A stretch of DNA of 64,000 nt, taken from the NCBI GenBank assembly GCA_015060115.1, contig SUZB01000007.1, positions 29,038 through 93,037 on the forward strand, given 5' to 3'. The DNA comes from Rikenellaceae bacterium. Lineage in GTDB: Bacteria > Bacteroidota > Bacteroidia > Bacteroidales > Rikenellaceae. This document shows, piece after piece, positions 21,288-30,782 of the stretch (position 1 is its first letter; each line of letters starts with the position of its first letter). Position numbers and translations under genes: made by a program. Under the pieces are notes generated by a model. It was not told where the DNA came from. It did not search any database and worked only from the letters and a program-made list of their open reading frames with translations.

Positions 21288-22505
21288 CTACTTTAGGAAT
21301 ATATCTACCTTGATGGGCTCCTCGCCAAGCTCTACCTTCTGAGTCTGAAGCTCACCCGCAGCGTTGTAGTAGCGCAACTCATACTCGGTATTCTTCGGCA
21401 GAAGAACCGAGAAGAAGTCGTTCATATCGCGTAGCTCACCGGCGGTAAGACCGCCACCCATCTGCTCGGTGCCACGAAAGATGTCTACACCCATAGCAAC
21501 ACGGTCGCCCGACTGCTCGGTCTTGCCCTGCTCCTTGTAGCCTGCGATGCGCAAGAATGTGTGAGTGCCAGCCTCCAAGTGGCGAGTATACTGCTCATAA
21601 GCGAGGTCGATATAGTGCTGTGTAACATTCTCAGCGCCTACCCACTTGGGCAACTCCTCGATAGGGCCATCCTCATCCTCGTCAGCCCATACCATAGGAA
21701 ACCAGTCGTTGCCACCGGCAAAGCGTGTAGCGTAGATGGCATAGGTGCGGTCGTCAGCCTTGGCCTTCGACGCATCGGGCATAAACCATAGATGGTCGAG
21801 CTGTGAGGGGAAGTAGTACTCCGTAACGCGCCACTCGCCATCGAGCCATACCTCGGTCCAGCTGTGGTTGCCACGATTGTCGTGCCACGAGGCAGTACCC
21901 ACAAAGCGGGCGGGGATACCTACTGCACGATAGGCATCAACGAGCAGAATCGAGAGACCTGTACACGATGCCATACCCTGACGCATAGACTCCGAGGGGC
22001 TCTGATTGGTCTTCTCGCGTAGGGTATTGTAGTCTACACCCGTAAGACGAGGGATATTGGCATTTACGGCACACACAGCATCGTACATCGTAGCGCAACC
22101 CTCTACCTCAGGGGCGAAGATGCCGTATAGCTCCTTGCGCCACGAGTCGCGCACCTCATCGACAACGGCGTATGGCAACACATCGCAGAGATAGACCTCT
22201 TCGGGCAACTGCTGCGCCCACGCAAATTGCTCACGGGCAATATTGGCATACTCGACATTCTCCTTGAGAAGCTCAAGGTCGATGCCGTTGCGGTCGAAGT
22301 CGGGCATATTGATAATAAGGTATGCCATATCCTTGCGCTGGCTCTTATCCATAGTCTCCAACGCCGCCTTTAGCTCCTCGCCACGCTCCGATGAGGCGAT
22401 AGCGGCATCCAAGTCGGCACGCCACTCGGCGGGAACGCCCTGCTGGTAGGCCTCGGTGCAACCTACGGCCAAGAGGGCAACAAATGCAAAAAATAACTTT
22501 CTCAT
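21288..22505 (-). CDS. Transglutaminase-like domain lipoprotein
   Basis: Lipobox FVALLAVGCTEAYQ; MASCTGLSILLVDAYRAVGIPARFVGTASWHDNRGNHSWTEVWLDGEW (Cys-His-Asp transglutaminase core). Confidence 0.88.
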   Translation of the reverse strand: MRKLFFAFVALLAVGCTEAYQQGVPAEWRADLDAAIASSERGEELKAALETMDKSQRKDMAYLIINMPDFDRNGIDLELLKENVEYANIAREQFAWAQQLPEEVYLCDVLPYAVVDEVRDSWRKELYGIFAPEVEGCATMYDAVCAVNANIPRLTGVDYNTLREKTNQSPSESMRQGMASCTGLSILLVDAYRAVGIPARFVGTASWHDNRGNHSWTEVWLDGEWRVTEYYFPSQLDHLWFMPDASKAKADDRTYAIYATRFAGGNDWFPMVWADEDEDGPIEELPKWVGAENVTQHYIDLAYEQYTRHLEAGTHTFLRIAGYKEQGKTEQSGDRVAMGVDIFRGTEQMGGGLTAGELRDMNDFFSVLLPKNTEYELRYYNAAGELQTQKVELGEEPIKVDIFLK

Positions 22506-22511
22506 ATTCTC

Positions 22512-23246
22512 CTATCTTTTAACTAGTTTCAAAATGTTGAGCACCTCCTCTTCGTCTACCGAGCGCAGTGAGAACTCATCGACAGCATCGCTACCACCCA
22601 TCGAGATACGGGGGTTGCGGTACTTCATATTGCCCTCGACAGTTGTCTTGGCGCTAAAGTGCAGAGCATCAACGCCTGCCGAGGCGAGCTGCACAGCATT
22701 TGCCGATGATACGCCACTGCCCGCCATAATCTCGATACGGCCACGCGCCACCGAGACAGCCTGAGCAATCTCCATAATGCCATCTATGGCCTTGTCGTAG
22801 CTACCTGAGGTGAGGATGCGGTCGCAACCAGCCTCGATAATATCCTCAACCGCCTGCTTGTAATCCTCGGTCATATCGACAGCACGGTGGAAGGTGGTCT
22901 CCATACCCTCAGATGCCTCAACAAGGCGGCGAGTACGCTCCTTATCTACCTTGCCATCCGCCGTAAGCACACCAAAGACAACGCCCGTAGCACCAGCCTC
23001 GCGGGCACGCTCAATATCTAATAGCATAGTCTCAAACTCATCGTCAGAGTAGAGGAAGTCGCCACCACGGGGGCGAATCATAACGCTGACATCGAGACCT
23101 TCGATTGCTGCCACACGCTCGATGGTGGCATACGAAGGTGTTACGCCACCCTCGGCGGGCGAGGCGCACAATTCAACACGGTCGACACCCAAGCGGGCTG
23201 CTGTACGGCAAGCATCGACCGAATAGGCACAAAGTTCAGTTTTCAT
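22512..23246 (-). CDS. cutC: Copper homeostasis protein CutC family
   Basis: MKTELCAYSVDACRTAARLGVDRVELCASPAEGGVTPS, VMIRPRGGDFLYSDDE, FHRAVDMTEDY, ILTSG. Confidence 0.93.
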   Translation of the reverse strand: MKTELCAYSVDACRTAARLGVDRVELCASPAEGGVTPSYATIERVAAIEGLDVSVMIRPRGGDFLYSDDEFETMLLDIERAREAGATGVVFGVLTADGKVDKERTRRLVEASEGMETTFHRAVDMTEDYKQAVEDIIEAGCDRILTSGSYDKAIDGIMEIAQAVSVARGRIEIMAGSGVSSANAVQLASAGVDALHFSAKTTVEGNMKYRNPRISMGGSDAVDEFSLRSVDEEEVLNILKLVKR

Positions 23247-23315
23247 ATATTGGGTTGTTCTATAAATTAGCAAATCAGGTTACGCTCTATCGGGAGCCAC
23301 TGTTTAGGTTGCGGG

Positions 23316-23888
23316 CTATAATTGTTCGCTATCAATCAACTTGTTAAGCACAGCATATACCGTAAGACCTGCCACCGAGCGGATACCTGTCTTATGTGCG
23401 ATATTCTTGCGGTGTGACATCACGGTGTGGGGCGATATGTTTAATTCGTTGGCAATCTCCTTATTTGTCAATCCGCGAGCCACCAAGACCAAAACATCAC
23501 ACTCACGCTCCGACAGTTCGTGGCTCTCGGTGTGGCTATGCTCGGCAACGGGCGCATCGACAACATCACGAATGCTCTGCTGAAGCTCCGAATCGGTGCT
23601 GTAGAGGCTTACAACGGCTGTGAAGCGTCTGAGGGTATCAACATCGGCTAACGAGCTCTGGATGCCCACCACAGGCGTATCACCGCCCAAACGCAGAAGC
23701 TCGATATCGCGCACTAACGATAGTGAGGCAACCACGACATCGACATCTTGAGAACGCAGACGCTGCAACTCGGCAGGCGAGGCGTAGGTGGCGATAACAT
23801 CTATATCGCCTGAGGCACGCAACAGCACCCCAACACCCTCAGCAACGATTGCCGAAGGCTCGACAATGGCTACACGGTATCGTTTCAT
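23316..23888 (-). CDS. LuxR-type (NarL/FixJ-like) transcriptional regulator
   Basis: C-terminal LSERECDVLVLVARGLTNKEIANELNISPHTVMSHRKNIAHKTGIRS; degenerate receiver-like N-terminus. Confidence 0.9.
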   Translation of the reverse strand: MKRYRVAIVEPSAIVAEGVGVLLRASGDIDVIATYASPAELQRLRSQDVDVVVASLSLVRDIELLRLGGDTPVVGIQSSLADVDTLRRFTAVVSLYSTDSELQQSIRDVVDAPVAEHSHTESHELSERECDVLVLVARGLTNKEIANELNISPHTVMSHRKNIAHKTGIRSVAGLTVYAVLNKLIDSEQL

Positions 23889-24598
23889 CGCTCTTCGGTT
23901 TTAAGGAACTTCTCAACAAGTGGACGCAGGAGGTGCATCTCGATACGGCTATGCACACGCAGGTCATCACGCAGGGCGTATATATCCTTGAGCATCTGGC
24001 AGCGTAGCGTAGTAGGCACCGCCTCAGGCAACGACTTAATGACCAACGATGCAAGGTCGTTGGTGCGGTCGTCAATATCGCCGTGAGGCGCTTCGAGACG
24101 GCCAATATCCATTGCAAGGTTGTTCTCCACACCCTCGACAATGGCGAATATCTTGCTCTCCTCCTCGCGGAAGTGTTCGCCAACGAACGACATATATTCG
24201 TTGTAGAAGCGACTGAAGAGGCTACGCGAGAGGTTGTCGCAGTGCGAGAGTATATCATCGAGGTGGCGTGCTACATGGGGCAACATATAGCCGATGTAGT
24301 AGCGGTGCGAGGCACGCAGATAGCCCACTAACTCAGGCAACATATCGCGCGTAAGAAGCGTAGCATCAACACGATAGGTGGGCGATATGTGCATATTGCA
24401 GAGCATAAGGAACATAGCGCAAGAGTAGCCATCACGCTCGCACATCTGAAGAATCGACATATCACCAAATGGCAGCGATATGTTAAGTCGCTGAAATACT
24501 GAGACTAACGAAGGGTCGGTCTCGATAAGCTCTAAAATCTTCATATCGGGCGACAGCAATGGTGCGCCCTGTAGTCCATATATCTTATTCATTGGCAA
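23885..24598 (-). CDS. Hemerythrin-domain protein (RIC/YtfE-like)
   Basis: H...H...HFREEESKIF type His/Glu pattern (HRYYIGYMLPHVARHL, FVGEHFREEESKIFAIVEG, HSRIEMHLLRPLVEKF); overlaps the LuxR gene by 4 bp. Confidence 0.8.
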   Translation of the reverse strand: MPMNKIYGLQGAPLLSPDMKILELIETDPSLVSVFQRLNISLPFGDMSILQMCERDGYSCAMFLMLCNMHISPTYRVDATLLTRDMLPELVGYLRASHRYYIGYMLPHVARHLDDILSHCDNLSRSLFSRFYNEYMSFVGEHFREEESKIFAIVEGVENNLAMDIGRLEAPHGDIDDRTNDLASLVIKSLPEAVPTTLRCQMLKDIYALRDDLRVHSRIEMHLLRPLVEKFLKTEER

Positions 24599-24772
24599 TT
24601 AGCGTTTTACTTATATATATTTGTACCCCTCATTTGGGGGCAATCTTTATGATTACAAAGATACAAATATTTTTTGAATAATCACAATCCCCTATTTCAG
24701 GGAGTTGGGAATAGTTGATTTACCTATATTTAGCGATTGTGGGGGTGCAAAAAATGCCCCATCTTTGCACTC

Positions 24773-24942
24773 GGAAACAGTTACAAACACAAGGCTAACC
24801 ATAAGCCATATCGAGCCTTGTGTTTTATATAGGTCGACGAGCGATCGACCAAATGTTAATAGTACAATCTTTTTAGTTTTTATTGGGTGGCTCTTAGGAG
24901 CAACTAAGCACTCGACCAAGCGGTCGGGTGCTTAGGTTTTTT
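24773..24942 (+). ncRNA. Candidate ~170-nt small RNA with three hairpins and terminator
   Basis: TTG(24737)-N20-cATcTTTG(24760) promoter-like; acacaaggct/agccttgtgt; ggtcga/tcgacc; ctaagcactcgacc-aagc-ggtcgggtgcttag-gtttttt. Confidence 0.45.
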
Positions 24943-25046
24943 AGAGTTGTTAGTTGTTAGTTGTTAGATTGGGACAAGTAAGACGATAAGACAAATGATA
25001 CCCGACCTCGTACTGGTCCTAAGGTCTTAAAGTCTTACGGTCTTAA
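24942..25046 (-). repeat. Mosaic island 3: heptads plus type III 8-9-nt array (reverse orientation)
   Basis: gttgttagttgttagttgttag; gggacaagtaagacgataagacaaatgatacccgacctcgtactggtcctaaggtcttaaagtcttacggtctt. Confidence 0.85.
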
Positions 25047-25060
25047 AAAATAAAATATCG

Positions 25061-25150
25061 CTGGGTAAATTGGGTATAATAGGTATAATGGGTACAGTGG
25101 GTAAGCCACAAAGTACCCAAAATACCCATAGTACCCAAAATACCCAAAAA
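25061..25150. repeat. Type IV 9-nt palindromic array
   Basis: ctgggtaaa ttgggtata ataggtata atgggtaca gtgggtaag ccacaaag tacccaaaa tacccatag tacccaaaa tacccaaaa. Confidence 0.85.
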
Positions 25151-25202
25151 ACTCTCCCTGAACCCTCCCTAAGACACACCCTCCCAACCCCGCCATACAA
25201 AA

Positions 25203-25233
25203 AAATGCGACCCTCCTTGCGAGAGTCGCATTT
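25203..25233 (-). terminator. Hairpin terminator of the lipoprotein gene
   Basis: aaatgcgac...gtcgcattt, with a poly-A on the + strand (T-run for a minus transcript). Confidence 0.75.
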
Positions 25234-25252
25234 GAATGTGTATTTCTACTTT

Positions 25253-26845
25253 TTAGTTAATGCCGATAGAGCTACCAGTAACAGTATTACCCTCTGCAGA
25301 GATAGTTACAGTTGAATCATTTGACTGCCAGCCGTTTCCATTGTGAACGAGGTATTTAATAGTCTTACCTACCAACTCAGAAGGAACAACAATACTCCAA
25401 GTGTAGTTGCCCTCAGAAGTCATCACATTTCCTGGCCAAGAGGTATCAAATGATGTGCCTGTTTCCCAAACATGGATTTTCATAGTATTACCCCACCACT
25501 GCTTAGCATTGTCTGTATCCAACTGAACCGTCAACTTAATAATTGTCTCCTCAAGGTTGATAGTAGCACCATCCTTAGTGATTGACACATTACCCTCCAC
25601 AGTCTTGCTACCATTAGAGAGAGTATATGAAAGAGACTCACCAATGTAGTCACCGCTAACAGTATACTTGTTGTCTGTAACAGTTGCTTTATCTACAATC
25701 ACAATGTCGCCACTCTTCAAAGTGATATAGAGAGGACTCCAGTTTGCCTTATTGTCAATTGTAATATCAACAGTAAGATCTGCATACTCCTCAACACACT
25801 CATACTTGAAGTCAAGTGTCACAGGATTGAAGTAGATATCAAACTTACCATTCTTGGCAACCTTGATATTATTACCATTATCAGATGTAAGTGTATACTC
25901 TGTATTAACTTCTGCTATAAAAGCTGAAGAACCACCGTAGCTTTCATTCCAAGTATTACCTTTGACAAACTTAAATTCGTCTGTTTTATAAAGCTCAATG
26001 TTTGTTGCTACAATCCATCCATCGTTAGACTCATACATAGCCACAGGATTAGCAACATCCCAACCCTGGAATGAGCCAACAACACCTATATCAGATTTTA
26101 CAGGCTCAGTCAGTGTGCCAAGGTTATAAATCTTACCAGCTCTAATTTTAAGAACCTTCTCCTTGCAAATATGTCCATTAGTAGAATACGACAATGTAGC
26201 AGGAACACCATTCTCATACTCAATTTCATCATACTCGGGAACAAGGAACGAAACCAATATATCACCGCTATCACTTGTGCTGAAAGTGTTAGAAGTAGTA
26301 TTATTAGTATCTACTACAAAAGGAGCGCAATTGAAATTTTCGGGGTAAGTAAGAGTAATATCTGCACCGTTATAACAATTATTTGTAAAGCGCAAGAAAG
26401 AGTTCTTGGGGTTAAGAACAATAGGCTCTTCAGAATTAGGATTGAAAGAGTCCACTTGCTCACATATTACAAGACCTTTTTCGCGGTTATATGAAACAGG
26501 AATCTCGTTTACCAACTTGATGGTTACAGACTTGCCTACCAAGATGCTTGCTTCAGGATTCTCGCAAGTAAACTTGTTAAGTTCTGTTGTAGAATAGACA
26601 AAGTCAAAGCTGTTGTTCTCAGCGTCTGTTACACGGAGAGTGTCATTACTCTCCCAAGTAGTATTCCAGATCTTATCTCCATCTTCATCATTGATAGAGG
26701 CGCGAGTCATAGCGATCTCGGCATAGAATGACAAGCCCTCAGATTTGGGGGTGTCGATTGTTACATTCTGCTCGCAAGCTGTTACACCCAACATAACCAG
26801 TGCAACAAGCATCAAACTAAAAAACTTCTTCATCTTTTTGCTCAT
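25253..26845 (-). CDS. Surface lipoprotein: fimbrillin-like N-terminus plus SusE/F-like and starch-binding-like C-terminal modules
   Basis: Lipobox VMLGVTACEQN; MTRASINDEDG N-terminal region; GVVGSFQGWDVANPVAMYESNDGWIVATNIEL; QLDTDNAKQWWGNTMKIHVWETGTSFDTSWPGNVM...LVHNGNGWQSND. Confidence 0.65.
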   Translation of the reverse strand: MSKKMKKFFSLMLVALVMLGVTACEQNVTIDTPKSEGLSFYAEIAMTRASINDEDGDKIWNTTWESNDTLRVTDAENNSFDFVYSTTELNKFTCENPEASILVGKSVTIKLVNEIPVSYNREKGLVICEQVDSFNPNSEEPIVLNPKNSFLRFTNNCYNGADITLTYPENFNCAPFVVDTNNTTSNTFSTSDSGDILVSFLVPEYDEIEYENGVPATLSYSTNGHICKEKVLKIRAGKIYNLGTLTEPVKSDIGVVGSFQGWDVANPVAMYESNDGWIVATNIELYKTDEFKFVKGNTWNESYGGSSAFIAEVNTEYTLTSDNGNNIKVAKNGKFDIYFNPVTLDFKYECVEEYADLTVDITIDNKANWSPLYITLKSGDIVIVDKATVTDNKYTVSGDYIGESLSYTLSNGSKTVEGNVSITKDGATINLEETIIKLTVQLDTDNAKQWWGNTMKIHVWETGTSFDTSWPGNVMTSEGNYTWSIVVPSELVGKTIKYLVHNGNGWQSNDSTVTISAEGNTVTGSSIGIN

Positions 26846-26866
26846 CTTTTTCGGTTAAACATCGGG

Positions 26867-27004
26867 TTACCACTCCACATCCTCCTCCTCATAGAGAGGA
26901 CCATTGAATCCATACTCGTTAAGGCTTGCCTGGAAGCCACCCTCAACGGCTACCTCAACGGCTACCACCTCAGGAGCCTCGTAGGTCATTTTTGTTGTTT
27001 TCAT
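26867..27004 (-). CDS. 45-aa small protein of unknown function (not in ORF track)
   Basis: MKTTKMTYEAPEVVAVEVAVEGGFQASLNEYGFNGPLYEEEDVEW*; ends 22 bp upstream of the lipoprotein start; host-like codon usage. Confidence 0.65.
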   Translation of the reverse strand: MKTTKMTYEAPEVVAVEVAVEGGFQASLNEYGFNGPLYEEEDVEW

Positions 27005-27204
27005 CTTTTGTTAGGTTAATGAGTTAATTATATTTTTAAGTTTCTTTTTTATCTAAGATAAAACAAGTCTCACAAAGTTATAATTTTTTAGCCGTACAGG
27101 GGTTATCCAAGACCTATGATTTATGACGAATTAACCATATTTCAATGACGAATGGGGCAAAATCGCCCTCGAAATGAATACAAAAGTAAGATAATAAGAG
27201 GGCA

Positions 27205-27375
27205 TTAGTTATTAGTTGTTAGATTAGGACAAGTAAGACGATAGGACAATTAAGACAATAAGACAAATGATACCCAACCTCGTAAGGTCTTACGGTCTTA
27301 AAGTCCTAAGGTCTTAAAAAATATCTGCGCTCCTCTGGAGCGCAACTCTAACAACTAATAACTAACAACTAAAAA
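27205..27375 (-). repeat. Mosaic island 4: heptads - type III array - GC hairpin - inverted heptads
   Basis: ttagttattagttgttag...aggacaagtaagacgataggacaattaagacaataagacaaatgatacccaacctcgtaaggtcttacggtctt...tgcgctcctctggagcgca...ctaacaactaataactaacaactaa. Confidence 0.87.
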
Positions 27376-27537
27376 GGATATGACTAAAAAGCAAATTAGT
27401 CATATCCTTTAAGAGGTTGAATAAAAAGATGTAGTTTTAGGCTTGCGAAGCCCGAAAAACCGCAGTTTACTTAGGCGTAAATGAGGATTTTGAGGGCGAG
27501 CGTAACGACAAAATACACTTTTTATTCAGCCTCTTTT
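27373..27537 (-). repeat. Family B structured repeat, copy B1, with adjacent 15-bp hairpin
   Basis: aaaggatatgactaa...ttagtcatatccttt; agaggttgaataaaaag...ctttttattcagcctct; core gcgaagcccgaaaaaccgcagtttacttaggcgtaaatgaggattttgagggcgagcg. Confidence 0.85.
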
Positions 27538-27555
27538 AGCTATTTTTACAGAAAA

Positions 27556-28971
27556 TTACTCTGCGGGGGTGAGTACCTCGAACTCCGAGACCTCAACTGT
27601 AGACTCTGTTGCAGCGGGCTCAACGGCGATAGTTGCCTCAGATGCCTCTGCCACCTCCTCAACGGCCTCAACAACAGGCTCGCTCTTATCACCCTCCAAT
27701 GCGGGCTTCACGATACCGAACATCAACCACGCTACAAGGCAGGTAACGCAGATATTGAAGGTCTGGGCGCCAAGGAAGGCGTAGAGAGCGTTACGATTCT
27801 CCTTAGAGATAATATCCTTGAGGCGCGTATCCATACCGATACATACGAACGCAAGCGAGAAGAAGAATGTAGAGAATGTCTTAGCAAGGGTTGTCTCCGC
27901 GAGCTTCGACTCTGCCGAGTCGGGGAATACGCCATAGGCCTGCAAGAGGCTGAAAACGGCCGAAGCAACAACGAAGCCAAGGATAAACTTGGGGAACTTC
28001 TCCCATACGATGCCGAGCGAAGGAGCGCCGGTCTTACCTTCGCCACGAGCCGAGAGGTAGAGGGCGATGAAGAATGCTACAACGCCGATAAGCACATTCT
28101 GCGTAGCCTTAACGATAACGGCAGTGGTGTTGGCCAAGTCGCCAGCCATCTCCGAAGATGCTACAACACCCGATGTGGTGTCGATAGTACCACCAATCCA
28201 CGCACCCATAATCTCCTGCTGCACGATAGGATCCTCGGTAAAGAGGGGCACAATCATCTTTGCCAACCAGGGCATAAGGTAGATCATAGGAACTACGATG
28301 ATAAGCACCAACGAGATGATGTACGAAAGCTGCTTCTTGTCTGTACCTGCAACACCAGCGGCTGTGATACAAGCCGAAACACCGCAGATAGAACAACCAC
28401 TCGCCAAGGTCATAGCCGTAGCACGCTCTACCTTGAACTTACGGGCGAGCAAGTAGGCGAAGAACCACACGATACCCACAACGATAACGGCCTGAATAAG
28501 ACCCGCAGCACCCGACTTCATAACATCGCGGAAAAGCACTGTTGCACCGAGGCATACAACACCAATCTTGATGAAGAACTCACCCTGAATAGCGGGTTTG
28601 AGCCACTCAGGAATGTGGAAAAGGTTGCGAATGATAAGACCAAAGATCACCGAGAAGAATACAGCCTCGAAGCCGTAGAACTTAACAGCGGGAATCTTGG
28701 CAATCCACTGCGCCAACACCGCGATAGCGAAGATAACGATGAACGAGGGGATAAGACCCTTCATCGGGCGCTTGAGGATAAGGTTACCCAAGTAGAGAAC
28801 TACAAGGGCGATAACGAAGAATACGCCGATATTTGCCCACGCCTCAAGAGTGTCGAGGTGGCTGGGCACCTTAGGACCGTTGTTGGGGAGGTAGGTCGCA
28901 AGGCCAGCGAGAATGAGTAATGGAATACTAAGAAATGTTACAATCCAATCTTCGGTAAGATACTTTTTCAT
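27556..28971 (-). CDS. YeiH-family (UPF0324) putative sulfate exporter
   Basis: Multi-TM; GSGCSICGVSACITA-like segment (ASGCSICGVSACITAAGVAGTDKKQLSY), GLIIRNLFHIPEWLKPAI, GGTIDTTSGVVAS. Confidence 0.85.
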   Translation of the reverse strand: MKKYLTEDWIVTFLSIPLLILAGLATYLPNNGPKVPSHLDTLEAWANIGVFFVIALVVLYLGNLILKRPMKGLIPSFIVIFAIAVLAQWIAKIPAVKFYGFEAVFFSVIFGLIIRNLFHIPEWLKPAIQGEFFIKIGVVCLGATVLFRDVMKSGAAGLIQAVIVVGIVWFFAYLLARKFKVERATAMTLASGCSICGVSACITAAGVAGTDKKQLSYIISLVLIIVVPMIYLMPWLAKMIVPLFTEDPIVQQEIMGAWIGGTIDTTSGVVASSEMAGDLANTTAVIVKATQNVLIGVVAFFIALYLSARGEGKTGAPSLGIVWEKFPKFILGFVVASAVFSLLQAYGVFPDSAESKLAETTLAKTFSTFFFSLAFVCIGMDTRLKDIISKENRNALYAFLGAQTFNICVTCLVAWLMFGIVKPALEGDKSEPVVEAVEEVAEASEATIAVEPAATESTVEVSEFEVLTPAE

Positions 28972-28995
28972 ATTTCCTTTTTAATTAGGGTTTCG

Positions 28996-30045
28996 TTAGA
29001 AGATAGCCGACACCATAAGGTTAAGGCCGTGGAAGTTATCCGCCTTGTGAGCATCGAACATTGTATAGGTGTAGTTGAGCTGAAGGCGCAAATACTTGAT
29101 AGGCTTATATACAGCACCTACGGTAACGCGGTCCTGACTCTCAACACCCTCGATATCGGTATTGAGGAACTCATAGCGAGCAACAACCGACCAAGGGCGC
29201 TCGAAGTGGTAGCCAGCGAGGGCGTAGAAGGCATCAGCCTTGCCTGTGCCGAACTTTGCCGAAGCGTACTCAGCACGAGCAATCCAGTGGCGAACATCGT
29301 AGATAGCACCTACGGCCCAACGGGGGCTCTTCATATAGTCGCTACCATCGAACTTGGTCTCGCCATACATATAAGAACCTGATACTGAGAAGCCCTTGAA
29401 AGGCTTGATGATGATACGGCCGATGATATCCTTAGACTTATTGTGGTCCTTGCCGTTGATGCCTGAGCCATTGAAAACACCCAAGTTGTAGTTGATGATG
29501 CTATAGCCATCTTTGTGGATAAAGCCACCAAAAATCTGTGTACCGAGATCACGGCCTGTTGCTGAGATGCCATCGAGGGTCTTATCGTTACGCACCAAGA
29601 GAGAGGTGAGGTAAGAGTACTCGATAAACTCAAACTTGGTAGGGCCATAGAGCTCGTTCTCCAACGAGAAGGGCAACTTAAACTGGCCGAGCTGAACGCC
29701 GAGCTCCTTGAAGGGCTTGTAGCGCATATAGAGGTCGCAAATCTTGGGTGTACCTGCCATATCTACCTGAAGACGATAGTCGAGCTTCGCCTCGGCAACA
29801 TTACCTGAAAGGCTTACACGCGCACGACGAATATAGAAAGTGGTCTTATCGTTATCCGCCCACGATACGCCAGCCTGAAGATAACCAGAAAGGTTGAGAT
29901 ACTTATCGGCAAAAGATTTTACTTTGCTCTTAGTTTCAAGCTGTGCAACGCGCTCCTCGAGCGATGCGTTGTTCTCTACTGACTGCGCCTGTGCTGTAAG
30001 GCCAAAGCCAACAAAGGCAAGCGCCAAAAGAAGATTCTTAAGTTT
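28996..30045 (-). CDS. Outer-membrane porin (phosphate-selective porin O/P-like)
   Basis: Signal peptide MKLKNLLLALAFVGFGLTAQAQ, coiled coil, LSGYLQAGVSWADNDKTTFYIRRARVSLSG, terminal aromatic NLMVSAIF. Confidence 0.85.
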   Translation of the reverse strand, partial: KLKNLLLALAFVGFGLTAQAQSVENNASLEERVAQLETKSKVKSFADKYLNLSGYLQAGVSWADNDKTTFYIRRARVSLSGNVAEAKLDYRLQVDMAGTPKICDLYMRYKPFKELGVQLGQFKLPFSLENELYGPTKFEFIEYSYLTSLLVRNDKTLDGISATGRDLGTQIFGGFIHKDGYSIINYNLGVFNGSGINGKDHNKSKDIIGRIIIKPFKGFSVSGSYMYGETKFDGSDYMKSPRWAVGAIYDVRHWIARAEYASAKFGTGKADAFYALAGYHFERPWSVVARYEFLNTDIEGVESQDRVTVGAVYKPIKYLRLQLNYTYTMFDAHKADNFHGLNLMVSAIF

Positions 30046-30200
30046 CATATACACACTTTTGTTATTAGAATTTCGGCACAAATGTATGCTTTTTTTCCAA
30101 GACGAAAGGTAGTACAAATACCTAAATTCCCCATTTCGAGCTATTCACAACATTATGTTGTGGTCAAAACGGAGAATAATTTAGCAATAAAGGAAATTGG

Positions 30201-30695
30201 TTAAAAGTCAATCGATAGCTGAGGGTCAGAAAATAGGTTGATTATGCGACAGCCCAGCTTATGCGCCCGGCGAATAGTGTAGTCGGTGCCTCCCCTACTG
30301 CCATCGTACCACGCCACCACGACATCGGCACCCTCGACGAGCATATCGTTACGGCGGTGGAAGATTGCACGATCGTATGCCATATCGGCATAAAGCACCA
30401 CATCGGCAGAGGCTATAACGCTGTCGTAGAGCATCTTATCGCGCACACCGAAACGCAAGGCAAAGGCCGGAAATGGCACTATCGCCTCAATCACGACATC
30501 TTCGTACCTCTCGCTGAGAGCCACAACAGCAGCCCCCGCAGCGAGGTCGAAGCCCTCGGCCATACCGACACGAAAGGTGCGCACACCCTCATCGTAGAGC
30601 GCCTCGACAGCCTCACGCAACGCCTCATCGGCCTCACCCTGATAGGTGCGGTGGCCAGTGAAGGTGGCTATTGATATATCGGCATGGAAAGTCAT
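30201..30695 (-). CDS. SLOG/YpsA-like (DUF1273) protein
   Basis: ATFTGHRTYQGEADEALREAVEALYDEGVRTFRVGMAEGFDLAAG...VVAWYDGSRGGTDYTIRRAHKLG. Confidence 0.75.
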   Translation of the reverse strand: MTFHADISIATFTGHRTYQGEADEALREAVEALYDEGVRTFRVGMAEGFDLAAGAAVVALSERYEDVVIEAIVPFPAFALRFGVRDKMLYDSVIASADVVLYADMAYDRAIFHRRNDMLVEGADVVVAWYDGSRGGTDYTIRRAHKLGCRIINLFSDPQLSIDF

Positions 30696-30782
30696 AGCGC
30701 AAAGGTAAGAAAATTTTTAGAAGCTACGCTCTTTTGGCGTAAGGTTTGCTCTCTAAGGTGTGAACCTTTAATTTTTACAATT

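Noticed and set aside
24692-24935. Overlapping 75-76-aa ORFs on both strands
   Set aside because: Region carries promoter-like motif and three hairpins with terminator; peptides lack coding signatures.
27481-28920. 479-aa + strand ORF antisense to the YeiH-like gene
   Set aside because: Shadow ORF from codon bias; its protein has no recognisable domain or signal, its 5' end lies in repeat B1, and the opposite strand encodes a clear multi-TM family.
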